A DNA stretch of 24,942 nt from an uncultured Lachnospiraceae bacterium (GTDB taxonomy: Bacteria > Bacillota > Clostridia > Lachnospirales > Lachnospiraceae), in NCBI GenBank assembly GCA_910576895.1, contig CAJTJZ010000047.1:1-24942 (forward strand). Direction: 5' to 3'. Below are positions 9,128-16,054 of this stretch, piece after piece; within the stretch, counting starts at the first letter, position 1; every line of letters begins with the position of its first letter. The notes beneath the pieces are model-generated. The model worked only from the letters and a program-made list of their open reading frames with translations, was not told the DNA's origin and searched no databases. The translations under genes and the position numbers were made by a program.

Positions 9128-9163
9128 TATACTAACTTTCAAGGAACATTATTTTTTTATGTC

Positions 9164-9487
9164 TTAAGCCTCCCCCTGTTCTTCTATCAACACCTTTTCA
9201 GCCGCACTCGCCAGATTTGCATCTATTATTGCAACTGAAGCTCTAAACTCTTTTCCGATTGCATGACCAAGCTGTTCCTTGCTGCCATAAAAATAGATGT
9301 TCACTTTGTAATATGTACACATATCGCGAAAATGTTTCTTCGTATTTTCTGATGCATCCCCCGCAACAATAACTATATGTGCCTTTCTTTTTTTTACTGC
9401 CTGTTCGGTTGAGAACTCTCCACTGACTAGCCTGCGTCCACGTGCCGCTAGGCTAAGATACGATAATATCTTATTGTGCTGACTCAA
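9164..9487 (-). CDS. ylxQ: L7Ae/L30e-family RNA-binding protein (YlxQ)
   Basis: 107-residue protein of the ribosomal L7Ae/L30e/S12e fold, which binds kink-turn-type RNA. The stretches LSLAARGRRLVSGE, VIVAGDASENTKK and IYFYGSKEQLGHAIG match the family core. The start is TTG at 9487, inside the end of ylxR (17-base overlap), with AAGGAG about ten bases upstream: translation is probably coupled. Position between ylxR and infB is conserved across Firmicutes. The precise cellular role is unsettled. Confidence 0.92.
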   Translation of the reverse strand: MSQHNKILSYLSLAARGRRLVSGEFSTEQAVKKRKAHIVIVAGDASENTKKHFRDMCTYYKVNIYFYGSKEQLGHAIGKEFRASVAIIDANLASAAEKVLIEEQGEA

Positions 9488-9749
9488 ATTTTATAAACTC
9501 CTTTTCCAATATATCATAAACTTCTGGTGGAATCGCCATCTGAAAGGAGCGTTCCAATCCTTTTGTTTTTCTGGCTTTCCTAAAACATTCGGCATTTTTA
9601 CATAAATAAGCACCACGCCCATTTTTTCTGCCTGTTTCATCTAAGCAGATATCACCCTCTTTTGTTTTTACAACCCGAATTAGTTCCTTTTTCGCTTTTG
9701 CTAAACCACAACCAATACAAGTTCTAAGAGGTACTTTTTTTTCTGCCAT
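9471..9749 (-). CDS. ylxR: YlxR-family RNA-binding protein (DUF448; RNase P modulator RnpM)
   Basis: 92-residue protein with the family signatures RTCIGCG (about 9-15), RNGRGAYLC and a basic C-terminal half with a CFRKARKTKGLER stretch. The fold carries a positively charged RNA-binding surface. The Bacillus subtilis homologue has been reported to bind and modulate RNase P (name RnpM); I take that from knowledge of the family. Follows nusA by 41 bases and overlaps ylxQ. Confidence 0.94.
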   Translation of the reverse strand: MAEKKVPLRTCIGCGLAKAKKELIRVVKTKEGDICLDETGRKNGRGAYLCKNAECFRKARKTKGLERSFQMAIPPEVYDILEKEFIKFESAQ

Positions 9750-9790
9750 AATCTATCCTCCATCTCCAGAATGCAAATAGATAAGTTTCC

Positions 9791-10912
9791 CTATAATAAA
9801 AATTCTTTATATTCCATTTCTTCTTCAGAAAGATTACCTCTTGCCTGAGATTCACTTTTAATATCAATTTTATAGCCTGTAAGTTTTGCAGCAAGACGTG
9901 CATTTTGTCCTTCCTTACCAATTGCAAGCGAAAGCTGATAATCTGCTACAATAACATCGGCTGTCTTTTCTTCTTGATTTACATCTACAGAAACTACTTT
10001 TGCCGGACTTAATGCATTTTCAATTAAAATTTCTGGATTATCGTCCCAAGTAATAATGTCAATTTTTTCTCCACGAAGTTCATTTACAATAGCATTTACT
10101 CTAACACCATTCATACCAACACAAGCACCTACAGGATCAACTTCTGGATGATTGCTATAAACTGCTATTTTTGTACGAGAACCTGCTTCTCTTGCAATAC
10201 TGCGAATTTCCACTGTTCCATCACGCACTTCCGTTACTTCTGATTCAAACAATCGTTTTACTAATTCCGGATGTGTACGACTAACTGTAATCCTTGGTCC
10301 TTTTGGTGTTTCCTTTACTTCTAATACATATACTTTAATACGGTCGGTTGGATTAAAATGCTCACCCTCTACTTGTTCATTTGCCATTAAAACAGCATCT
10401 ACCTTACCAAGATTAATACTGATATTTGGTCCTACATAACGCTGCACTACACCAGTAACAACATCTTTTTCTTTTTCATAAAACTGACTGTAAAGAACTT
10501 TTCTTTCTTCCTCTCGTATTTTTTGTACAACGACCTGCTTTGCTTTTTGTGCTGCAATACGCCCAAAATTTCTAGGTGTCACTTCTAGCATCACAGTATC
10601 CCCTACTGCACATAATGGAAATCTATTTTTCGCTTCTTCTAGGCTAATTTGAAGAACAGGATCTTCTACAATTTCTACAACTTCCCGTTCTGCATAAACT
10701 TTTACTACACCTGTATCACGGTTGATCTTTACCTGAATATTATCTGCTTTCCCAAAATGATTTTTACAAGCAGCTACTAGGGATGTTTCTAATGCTTCTA
10801 ATAAAATATCTTTGCTGATATCCTTTTCTTTTTCTAGTTGATTTAATGCCGCAATAAACTCCCTTTCTTGATTTTCTGTTTCACCGGACTTGCTGTTTCT
10901 TCTTGCTGCCAT
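9791..10912 (-). CDS. nusA: Transcription termination/antitermination factor NusA
   Basis: 373-residue factor that binds RNA polymerase and nascent RNA and modulates pausing, termination and antitermination. N-terminal polymerase-binding domain (about 15-140, with EFIAALNQLEKEKDISKD), S1 domain (about 145-215), then KH1 (EAGSRTKIAVYSNHPEVDPVGACVG) and KH2 (ADVIVADYQLSLAIGKEGQNARLAAKLTG). No acidic AR repeats, as usual outside proteobacteria. The first 13 residues (AARRNSKSGETEN) extend past the usual N-terminus, but AGGGAAAGG just before this ATG supports the start. Confidence 0.97.
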   Translation of the reverse strand: MAARRNSKSGETENQEREFIAALNQLEKEKDISKDILLEALETSLVAACKNHFGKADNIQVKINRDTGVVKVYAEREVVEIVEDPVLQISLEEAKNRFPLCAVGDTVMLEVTPRNFGRIAAQKAKQVVVQKIREEERKVLYSQFYEKEKDVVTGVVQRYVGPNISINLGKVDAVLMANEQVEGEHFNPTDRIKVYVLEVKETPKGPRITVSRTHPELVKRLFESEVTEVRDGTVEIRSIAREAGSRTKIAVYSNHPEVDPVGACVGMNGVRVNAIVNELRGEKIDIITWDDNPEILIENALSPAKVVSVDVNQEEKTADVIVADYQLSLAIGKEGQNARLAAKLTGYKIDIKSESQARGNLSEEEMEYKEFLL

Positions 10913-11024
10913 AACCTTTCCCTCGTTTCTGCGAATCCTCTCGCTATTTTATATCCATGGCATTTTATTTTCTTTTTTCTTTTTGCAATTAATGATCTAT
11001 CCTACACCTTTTTTAACTTTTTTA

Positions 11025-11492
11025 TTAAAAATCAAAAGCAAGACGTATCATTGCAATGCCATCTCTTTGAAATACCTTTGTACTATCATCTTCTAATTTA
11101 ATTGTAATGGTTTCTTTATCAAATGCAGTTAGAAGTCCGGTAAATTCTTTCTGCTTTTCTACTGCTTTATAAAGTTTGATCTCCACTTCTTCTCCTAGAC
11201 TTCGTTCAAAATCTCTATCCTTTTTTAACTGTCGTCCTAGTCCCGGCGAACTTACTTCTAAAATATAAGAATCCGGAATAAAATCATACTTATCAAGCAA
11301 ATCACTTAAAGCTCGATTAATCATCTCACAGTCATCTACCGTAATTCCACCTTCTTTATCAATGTAGGCACGCAAAAACCAATGAGAGCCTTCTTTTACA
11401 TATTCTACATCAACAAGTTCAAAGTTATGTTTATCTAATAAGGGAAGAATTAAATCCTCTGTTTTTTTCTCATATTCTTCTTTCTTTGTCAT
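11025..11492 (-). CDS. rimP: Ribosome maturation factor RimP
   Basis: 155-residue protein needed for 30S subunit maturation. Family motifs are visible: LVDVEYVKEGSHWFLRAYID, GGITVDDCEMINRALSDLLD and SYILEVSSPGLGRQL. First gene of the operon, 112 bases upstream of nusA, the arrangement found in most bacteria. AGGAGT stands about 13 bases before the ATG, somewhat far; AAAGG stands directly before it. Confidence 0.96.
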   Translation of the reverse strand: MTKKEEYEKKTEDLILPLLDKHNFELVDVEYVKEGSHWFLRAYIDKEGGITVDDCEMINRALSDLLDKYDFIPDSYILEVSSPGLGRQLKKDRDFERSLGEEVEIKLYKAVEKQKEFTGLLTAFDKETITIKLEDDSTKVFQRDGIAMIRLAFDF

Positions 11493-11548
11493 GCCTTTAT
11501 ATATTACTCCTTTCTCTTTTTTATAAAGTCGTCATCCCATGCACCGAA

Positions 11549-11572
11549 AAGAGTGGACTTGCGTCCACTCTT
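11549..11572 (-). promoter_or_regulatory. GNRA-capped leader hairpin upstream of rimP (possible attenuator)
   Basis: On the minus strand AAGAGTGGAC and GTCCACTCTT form a perfect 10-bp stem closed by a GCAA tetraloop, followed by TTTTC. It lies between the predicted rimP promoter and the rimP start, so it would be in the operon's leader. It could be an attenuator, or a weak terminator for the upstream gene that the operon promoter happens to precede. Confidence 0.55.
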
Positions 11573-11601
11573 AATATCATCATTATCTTATCTTTTCCCA
11601 T

Positions 11602-11630
11602 AGTTTAGCACTTTATTCCAGAAATTGCAA
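11602..11630 (-). promoter_or_regulatory. Predicted promoter of the rimP-nusA-infB operon
   Basis: Minus strand: TTGCAA (-35), 17-base spacer, TAAACT (-10) with TG at the extended -10 position (TGCTAAACT). Transcription would start near 11595, giving a leader of about 100 bases that holds the GNRA hairpin. Confidence 0.5.
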
Positions 11631-11677
11631 GTAATTTCTTAAAAATTAATGAAATCTATGAAAATTCCACAAAAATA

Positions 11678-12409
11678 TTACATAAAAGCACTATAATAGT
11701 TCTGTACATTTGTAGTATTGTACCTACCAGAAGCTGTATAAGAAGAACTTGTTGTGGAAGCAAGAGATGCCTGTGCCTGTACTCTTGCTGCTCTTTGTGC
11801 TGTTGTTGCAGCAAAAGAACCAACGCCATTAAATACACTTTTTAAGTCATCCATAGATGCTTTGCCTAATTTATCTTTATCAATAGAAAGTGTATTATCT
11901 TCCTTTAAACTAATACCAATTGTAGAAAGCTTACTCTTATAATTTTCTGTATTTTCCACCATAGCACTCACTCTGGAATTTGTTCTATTATCTGTTGATT
12001 TCTTTGCTGCTGTAATCGTATTATTATAATCTTCTACAAAATCTTCAATTTTACTAACTGCCTCTTTTGTGTCCCCATCTTTGTCTTTAAATAACGATTT
12101 ACTTCCTGTTGTTGCAAGCTCAGCCGCAGAACTTGTCAGCTCATTTGCTTTTGTCTTTATGGAAGACATAAGCTTTTTCTGATCCTCTACCTCTGTCTTT
12201 TTTACATTTGTTTTGCCTTTACTTTCTGTTCTCTCTGGTTTCCCAACCTTATCATAATAAGCATTCAAAAGCTTACCATAACTTCCATTTTTAATAGATT
12301 TATATGTTCCAATACTATCATAAATACTGCCGGTACTTTGGGAAGATGAAGAAAGACTTCCAAAAAGCATACTCATATTATCATAACCTAATGATGTCAT
12401 TGAATTCAT
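11678..12409 (-). CDS. FliD C-terminal-domain-like protein of unknown role
   Basis: 243 residues. The second half (about 75-225) resembles the coiled-coil region and C-terminal domain of the flagellar cap protein FliD: KIEDFVEDYNNTI, LSTIGISLKEDNTLSIDKDKL, DLKSVFNGVGS. The first 70 residues are Ser/Gly-rich with a NGSYGKLLNAYY element; they replace the large N-terminal part that real FliD (usually over 400 residues) carries. No signal peptide and no membrane segment. AGGAGG lies seven bases before the ATG. The gene stands alone, not in a flagellar cluster, yet a sigma-28-type promoter sequence lies upstream. It might be a flagellar accessory protein or a paralogue with a new job. The FliD relation is from motif recall and needs a profile search. 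Confidence 0.75.
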   Translation of the reverse strand: MNSMTSLGYDNMSMLFGSLSSSSQSTGSIYDSIGTYKSIKNGSYGKLLNAYYDKVGKPERTESKGKTNVKKTEVEDQKKLMSSIKTKANELTSSAAELATTGSKSLFKDKDGDTKEAVSKIEDFVEDYNNTITAAKKSTDNRTNSRVSAMVENTENYKSKLSTIGISLKEDNTLSIDKDKLGKASMDDLKSVFNGVGSFAATTAQRAARVQAQASLASTTSSSYTASGRYNTTNVQNYYSAFM

Positions 12410-12503
12410 AACAATTCCTCCTTTTCTTTTTATTTTTTTACATAATTAATTCTTTGTAATTATAATAGCTCCCCTTGCTTTTTATACCATCCTATATTTT
12501 ATT

Positions 12504-12530
12504 ATTTCGGCATTTTTTTCCATTGCTTTA
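12504..12530 (-). promoter_or_regulatory. Sigma-28 (SigD/FliA)-type promoter of the FliD-like gene
   Basis: Minus strand: TAAA, 15 bases, GCCGAAAT. The known consensus is TAAA-N15-GCCGATAT, so 11 of 12 positions agree with exact spacing. Transcription would start near 12497, 88 bases before the ATG. No good -35 for the housekeeping sigma factor accompanies the TATAAT near 12460-12465. Confidence 0.6.
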
Positions 12531-12541
12531 TAGCCTATTTT

Positions 12542-12566
12542 AAAAAAGACAGGACTTTCTCCTGCC
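12542..12566 (-). terminator. Intrinsic terminator after tRNA-Thr
   Basis: Seven bases past the tRNA end, minus strand: GGCAGGA, loop GAAAG, TCCTGTC, then TTTTTT. Compact 7-bp stem with T tract; a clear factor-independent terminator. Confidence 0.9.
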
Positions 12567-12572
12567 ATACAA

Positions 12573-12645
12573 AGCACCAAAGGGGATTTGAACCCCTGAC
12601 CTACTGATTACGAATCAGTTGCGCTACCGACTGTGCCATTGGTGC
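12573..12645 (-). tRNA. tRNA-Thr (anticodon CGT)
   Basis: A 73-base cloverleaf on the minus strand. Acceptor stem GCACCAA/TTGGTGC, D arm GCAC...GCGC, anticodon stem ACTGA/TCAGT with loop TTCGTAA (anticodon CGT, reads ACG), T arm AGGGG-TTCAAAT-CCCCT. The CCA end is not encoded. It has its own promoter and terminator, so it is a single-gene unit. Confidence 0.96.
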
Positions 12646-12668
12646 TTATCAACTTTATTGACCCATAT

Positions 12669-12697
12669 ATTCTAACTCATTTAGGAAAAATATGCAA
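12669..12697 (-). promoter_or_regulatory. Promoter of tRNA-Thr
   Basis: Minus strand: TTGCAT (-35), 17 bases, TAGAAT (-10). The predicted start lies about 15-20 bases before the mature 5' end of the tRNA. Confidence 0.65.
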
Positions 12698-12732
12698 GCT
12701 TTTTTTCAAAAATAAATAAGACAAAAAAAAGA

Positions 12733-12760
12733 TTGATTTTTATAGCAAACCTGCTATAAT
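12733..12760 (+). promoter_or_regulatory. Promoter of the MATE efflux gene
   Basis: TTGATT (-35), 16 bases, TATAAT (-10) with TG at the extended -10 position (TGCTATAAT). Predicted start near 12767. Confidence 0.7.
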
Positions 12761-12771
12761 ATGACAGGTTT
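12747..12771 (+). promoter_or_regulatory. Inverted repeat over the MATE promoter (operator candidate)
   Basis: AAACCTG and CAGGTTT form a perfect 7-bp inverted repeat with 11 bases between; the -10 box lies in the middle. A third half-site (GCAGGTTTTC) recurs at about 12821-12830, next to the start codon. Arrangement suits a dimeric MarR/TetR-like repressor, but no such gene is adjacent. Confidence 0.5.
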
Positions 12772-12832
12772 TTCTTCCTAATAGTATATAAAAAAAGAAA
12801 TAATAACTATTTAAAAAAGGCAGGTTTTCAAT

Positions 12833-14164
12833 ATGAAAGATTTAACAAAAGGAAATCCTATGGTTTTAATCTTACAATTTGCAATTCCTATTGGACTTGG
12901 GAATATTTTCCAACTATTTTATAGCCTAACCGATACTCGTATTATTGGAAGTTATTTAGGAGAAACAGCTCTTGCGGCTGTTGGTTCTACTAATTCCCTA
13001 AACTCCATGATTATTGGTTTTTTAATGGGGATGACAAATGGCTTTGCTATTGTTGTAGCAAGGCGATTTGGAGCAAAAAAAGAAGAAGAATTAAAAAATG
13101 CCGTTGGTCTTACGTTTCTGCTTGGTATTTTTACTTCTCTTTTTTTAACTTGCCTTAGTGTATTTTTCTTAAAAGATATCCTTTCCTTTTTAAATACTCC
13201 TGATAACTTAATCGAAGATGCTGCCGATTATTTTCAGATTGTTTTACTTGGTATGACATTTTCCATGCTTTATAATGTAACTTCCTCTATTTTACGTTCT
13301 ATTGGAGATACTTTAACGCCTTTATGTTTTTTAATTGGTTCTACTATATGCAATATTGTCCTTGATTTACTTTTTATCCGCACGTTTCATGCAGGTGTGA
13401 AAGGAGCAGCACTTGCTACTGTCATTTCACAGCTTCTTTCTTTTTTATTTTGTGTTATTTATATGTGGATAAAGTATCCTATCTTACGGCTTCAAAAACA
13501 AAATTTTCATATCACAAGAAATGCAGTGAAAGAAATGTATTCTATTGGCTTTTCTATGGGACTTATGATCTGTTTTATTAATATTGGCTCTGTAGCATTA
13601 CAGACAAGAATTAATACCTTTGGAGATAATATTATTGTTGCACATACAGCAGCAAGAAAACTTTCCGATTTCTTTATGCTTCCATTTTCTGTACTAGCAT
13701 CTGCTATGGCAACTTATTGTGGACAAAATCTTGGAGCAGGTGAAATTAAAAGAATTAAACAAGGTATCCGCAGTGGTCTTTTTATTGCTTTTTTATGGTG
13801 TGCCATTGTTATTTTAATCACTTATACTATTGTTCCCTATTTAATCTATCTTGTTACAGGAACACATACAAAAGAAATTATTGATACAGCATCTCTCTAT
13901 CTACGTGTAGATACTTTATTATATGTAATTACTGCTGTTATTATTATTGTTAGAAATGCCATGCAGGGAATTGGGGATACCATTACTCCTATTGTTTCTA
14001 GTGCAATTGAGCTTTTAGCCAAACTTTTTATAGCAATTTTATTAACGCCAAAGCTTGGCTACCTTGCAATTATACTTGCAGAACCAATTAGTTGGATTCT
14101 TATGGTAATTCCACTGCTTATTCAAATTCGAACAAATCCGCTGCTAAAAGAAGAACATACATAA
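12833..14164 (+). CDS. MATE-family multidrug efflux transporter
   Basis: 443-residue integral membrane protein with twelve predicted helices in two related halves, typical of MATE antiporters that export cationic drugs or other small molecules using a Na+ or H+ gradient. Family marks are GNPMVLILQFAIPIGLGNIFQLFYSLTDT at the N-terminus (the first helix), the LRSIGDTLTPL loop in the first half and its counterpart MQGIGDTITPI in the second. Substrate cannot be predicted. Ribosome binding site GGCAGG eight bases before the ATG. Transcribed opposite to the flanking genes; its stop codon is only six bases from that of the convergent ABC exporter gene. Confidence 0.94.
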   Translation: MKDLTKGNPMVLILQFAIPIGLGNIFQLFYSLTDTRIIGSYLGETALAAVGSTNSLNSMIIGFLMGMTNGFAIVVARRFGAKKEEELKNAVGLTFLLGIFTSLFLTCLSVFFLKDILSFLNTPDNLIEDAADYFQIVLLGMTFSMLYNVTSSILRSIGDTLTPLCFLIGSTICNIVLDLLFIRTFHAGVKGAALATVISQLLSFLFCVIYMWIKYPILRLQKQNFHITRNAVKEMYSIGFSMGLMICFINIGSVALQTRINTFGDNIIVAHTAARKLSDFFMLPFSVLASAMATYCGQNLGAGEIKRIKQGIRSGLFIAFLWCAIVILITYTIVPYLIYLVTGTHTKEIIDTASLYLRVDTLLYVITAVIIIVRNAMQGIGDTITPIVSSAIELLAKLFIAILLTPKLGYLAIILAEPISWILMVIPLLIQIRTNPLLKEEHT

Positions 14165-14170
14165 TAAATA

Positions 14171-15985
14171 TTATATTTGCAGTCCCTGCTCTAGCAGCTT
14201 CCAATACAGTCCTTTTTTCTTAAGAAGCTGTTCATGTGTACCCTGCTCTGCAATCTGTTTATTTTCAATATAAACAATCTTATCTGCATTACGTATCGTA
14301 GAAAGCCTATGTGCAATTACAAAACTTGTTCTTCCCTTTAAAAACTCTGCAATTGCCTTTTGTATTTTCTGCTCGGTTTCTGTATCAATATGACTTGTAG
14401 CCTCATCTAAAATAAGAATCCTTGGATCTGCAAGCATAAGTCTTGCAAATGCAAGCAATTGGCGTTCCCCACCAGATAAACTTGTATGTTCATCAATTCT
14501 TGTTTGATATCCATCAGGAAGCCTACAAATAAATTCATCTGCACAAACTTTTTTGGCAGCTTTGATACAATCTTCATCACTTGCCTGTGGTTTTGAAAAA
14601 CGAATATTTTCCATAATCGTTCCCTCAAACAAAAAACTATCCTGCATCATAACACCTACTTGAGAACGCAAAGAAGAAAGAGAATATTCCTTAATATCAT
14701 GTCCATCAATCGTAATTTTTCCACTATCAATATCATAAAAGCGACTTAGTAAATTGACAATAGTAGTCTTTCCTGCTCCTGTTGGTCCAATCAATGCAAT
14801 CATTTCTCCAGAATAGGCAGTAAAAGAAAATTTTTCTAAAACTGTTGTATCTCTTAAATAAGAGAAAGATACATCTTTAAATTCTACCAAACCATCTTTA
14901 ATAGAAATATCTTTTGCAAAATCAGTATCTGTTATTTCTTCCTCTGTATCCATAGTATCAAAAATTCGCTCTAAATTTGTTGTTACACTTGCAATATTTT
15001 GAATCCTCTGACAAATACCAGAAAGATTTTCTGATAAGATCTGCATATAAGAAGCCACACTAACAATAATACCAAGTGTTAATCCTCGTTCCATACCATG
15101 CACCATCAGAAAATAAGCTGTTCCATAAACAACAAGAATGCAAATAATTTGCACAATTCCATGAGCTAAAGGAAAAAATGCCTCTCTTACATGCGTTGTT
15201 TTCATTAAAGCATCTACATGTTTTTTACAAAGTTCTTTTTGAATTTCTTCATTTTTATCTGCCCGATTAAATGCACGAATCACATCAAGTCCATTAATGT
15301 TTTCTGCAATAAAAGCAACTAAATTGCTAATTTTATTTCGTTCACTGCTAGAACGAATATGAAGTGATTTTGCAAGCTGATACATAAGAATACTTAAAAA
15401 GATAAGAGAAATCACAACGGCTGTGCCAATTCTTGCATCCATCCAAAGAACCGCTATAAAACAAAAAGCCATTGTAATAATATTACAAAGGATTCTTGTC
15501 ATTTGAAAAACAAAAATATCTGCAACCTCTGCTACATAATTTGTTACACGAACTAAAATTTTCCCCGATGGATGACTATCATAATAATGAAAACTTAATT
15601 TCATTAATTTTTCAAATAATTCTTTTCGCAAATCACAAATAATCTGATTTCCAAGCTTATTCATCAAACGCATTGTAACCCACTGACAAATTACTCTACT
15701 AAGATACAAAAGAAAAAATGCAATTAAAACAATTCCTGTCATAGTAAGAAATCCCTGTGGCAGTATATGATCTTTTGGAAGAATCTGATTCATAATCAAA
15801 AGATATAAAAAGGAAGGAACTAAGGCAAGAATACAATCAAATAATAAAATTCCAATTGTAATCATTGTCTGTTTTTTATATTTTTTTGTATAAAACCAAA
15901 GTCGTTTTAACATAGAAAAATTAAATTTTTCCAATAATTCTTCATCTTCATAATATAAATTTTTCTTATCTGCTGATTTACTCAT
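14171..15985 (-). CDS. ABC exporter subunit with canonical catalytic site (heterodimer partner)
   Basis: 604-residue half-transporter: six transmembrane helices (about 30-330) fused to an ATPase domain. Walker A GPTGAGKTT (about 398), signature LSGGE (about 500; normal LSGGQ), Walker B ILILDEATSHID (about 522) with the catalytic Glu present, and IAHR with the switch His (about 556). I take the ATG at 15985 (MSKSAD), which has AAGGAG about 14 bases upstream; the frame could begin 18 codons earlier at a TTG without a ribosome binding site. It lies 69 bases after the partner gene. Together they form a heterodimeric exporter like TM287/288 or BmrCD. Likely cargo: drug, lipid or peptide; unknown. 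Confidence 0.93.
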   Translation of the reverse strand: MSKSADKKNLYYEDEELLEKFNFSMLKRLWFYTKKYKKQTMITIGILLFDCILALVPSFLYLLIMNQILPKDHILPQGFLTMTGIVLIAFFLLYLSRVICQWVTMRLMNKLGNQIICDLRKELFEKLMKLSFHYYDSHPSGKILVRVTNYVAEVADIFVFQMTRILCNIITMAFCFIAVLWMDARIGTAVVISLIFLSILMYQLAKSLHIRSSSERNKISNLVAFIAENINGLDVIRAFNRADKNEEIQKELCKKHVDALMKTTHVREAFFPLAHGIVQIICILVVYGTAYFLMVHGMERGLTLGIIVSVASYMQILSENLSGICQRIQNIASVTTNLERIFDTMDTEEEITDTDFAKDISIKDGLVEFKDVSFSYLRDTTVLEKFSFTAYSGEMIALIGPTGAGKTTIVNLLSRFYDIDSGKITIDGHDIKEYSLSSLRSQVGVMMQDSFLFEGTIMENIRFSKPQASDEDCIKAAKKVCADEFICRLPDGYQTRIDEHTSLSGGERQLLAFARLMLADPRILILDEATSHIDTETEQKIQKAIAEFLKGRTSFVIAHRLSTIRNADKIVYIENKQIAEQGTHEQLLKKKGLYWKLLEQGLQI

Positions 15986-16054
15986 ATTATTTGTTTCATC
16001 TCCTTTTAAAATATTTCCATCTGTATGGTTACAATCCAATGGATAGAAATATTT

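Noticed and set aside
9724..9927. Open frame of 67 codons between nusA and ylxR
   Set aside because: It overlaps the nusA C-terminus in another frame and resembles no protein; nusA and ylxR explain the region.
11656..11838. Open frame on the minus strand at the end of the FliD-like gene
   Set aside because: Out of frame with that gene, Gln/Leu-rich from repetitive codons, no ribosome binding site.
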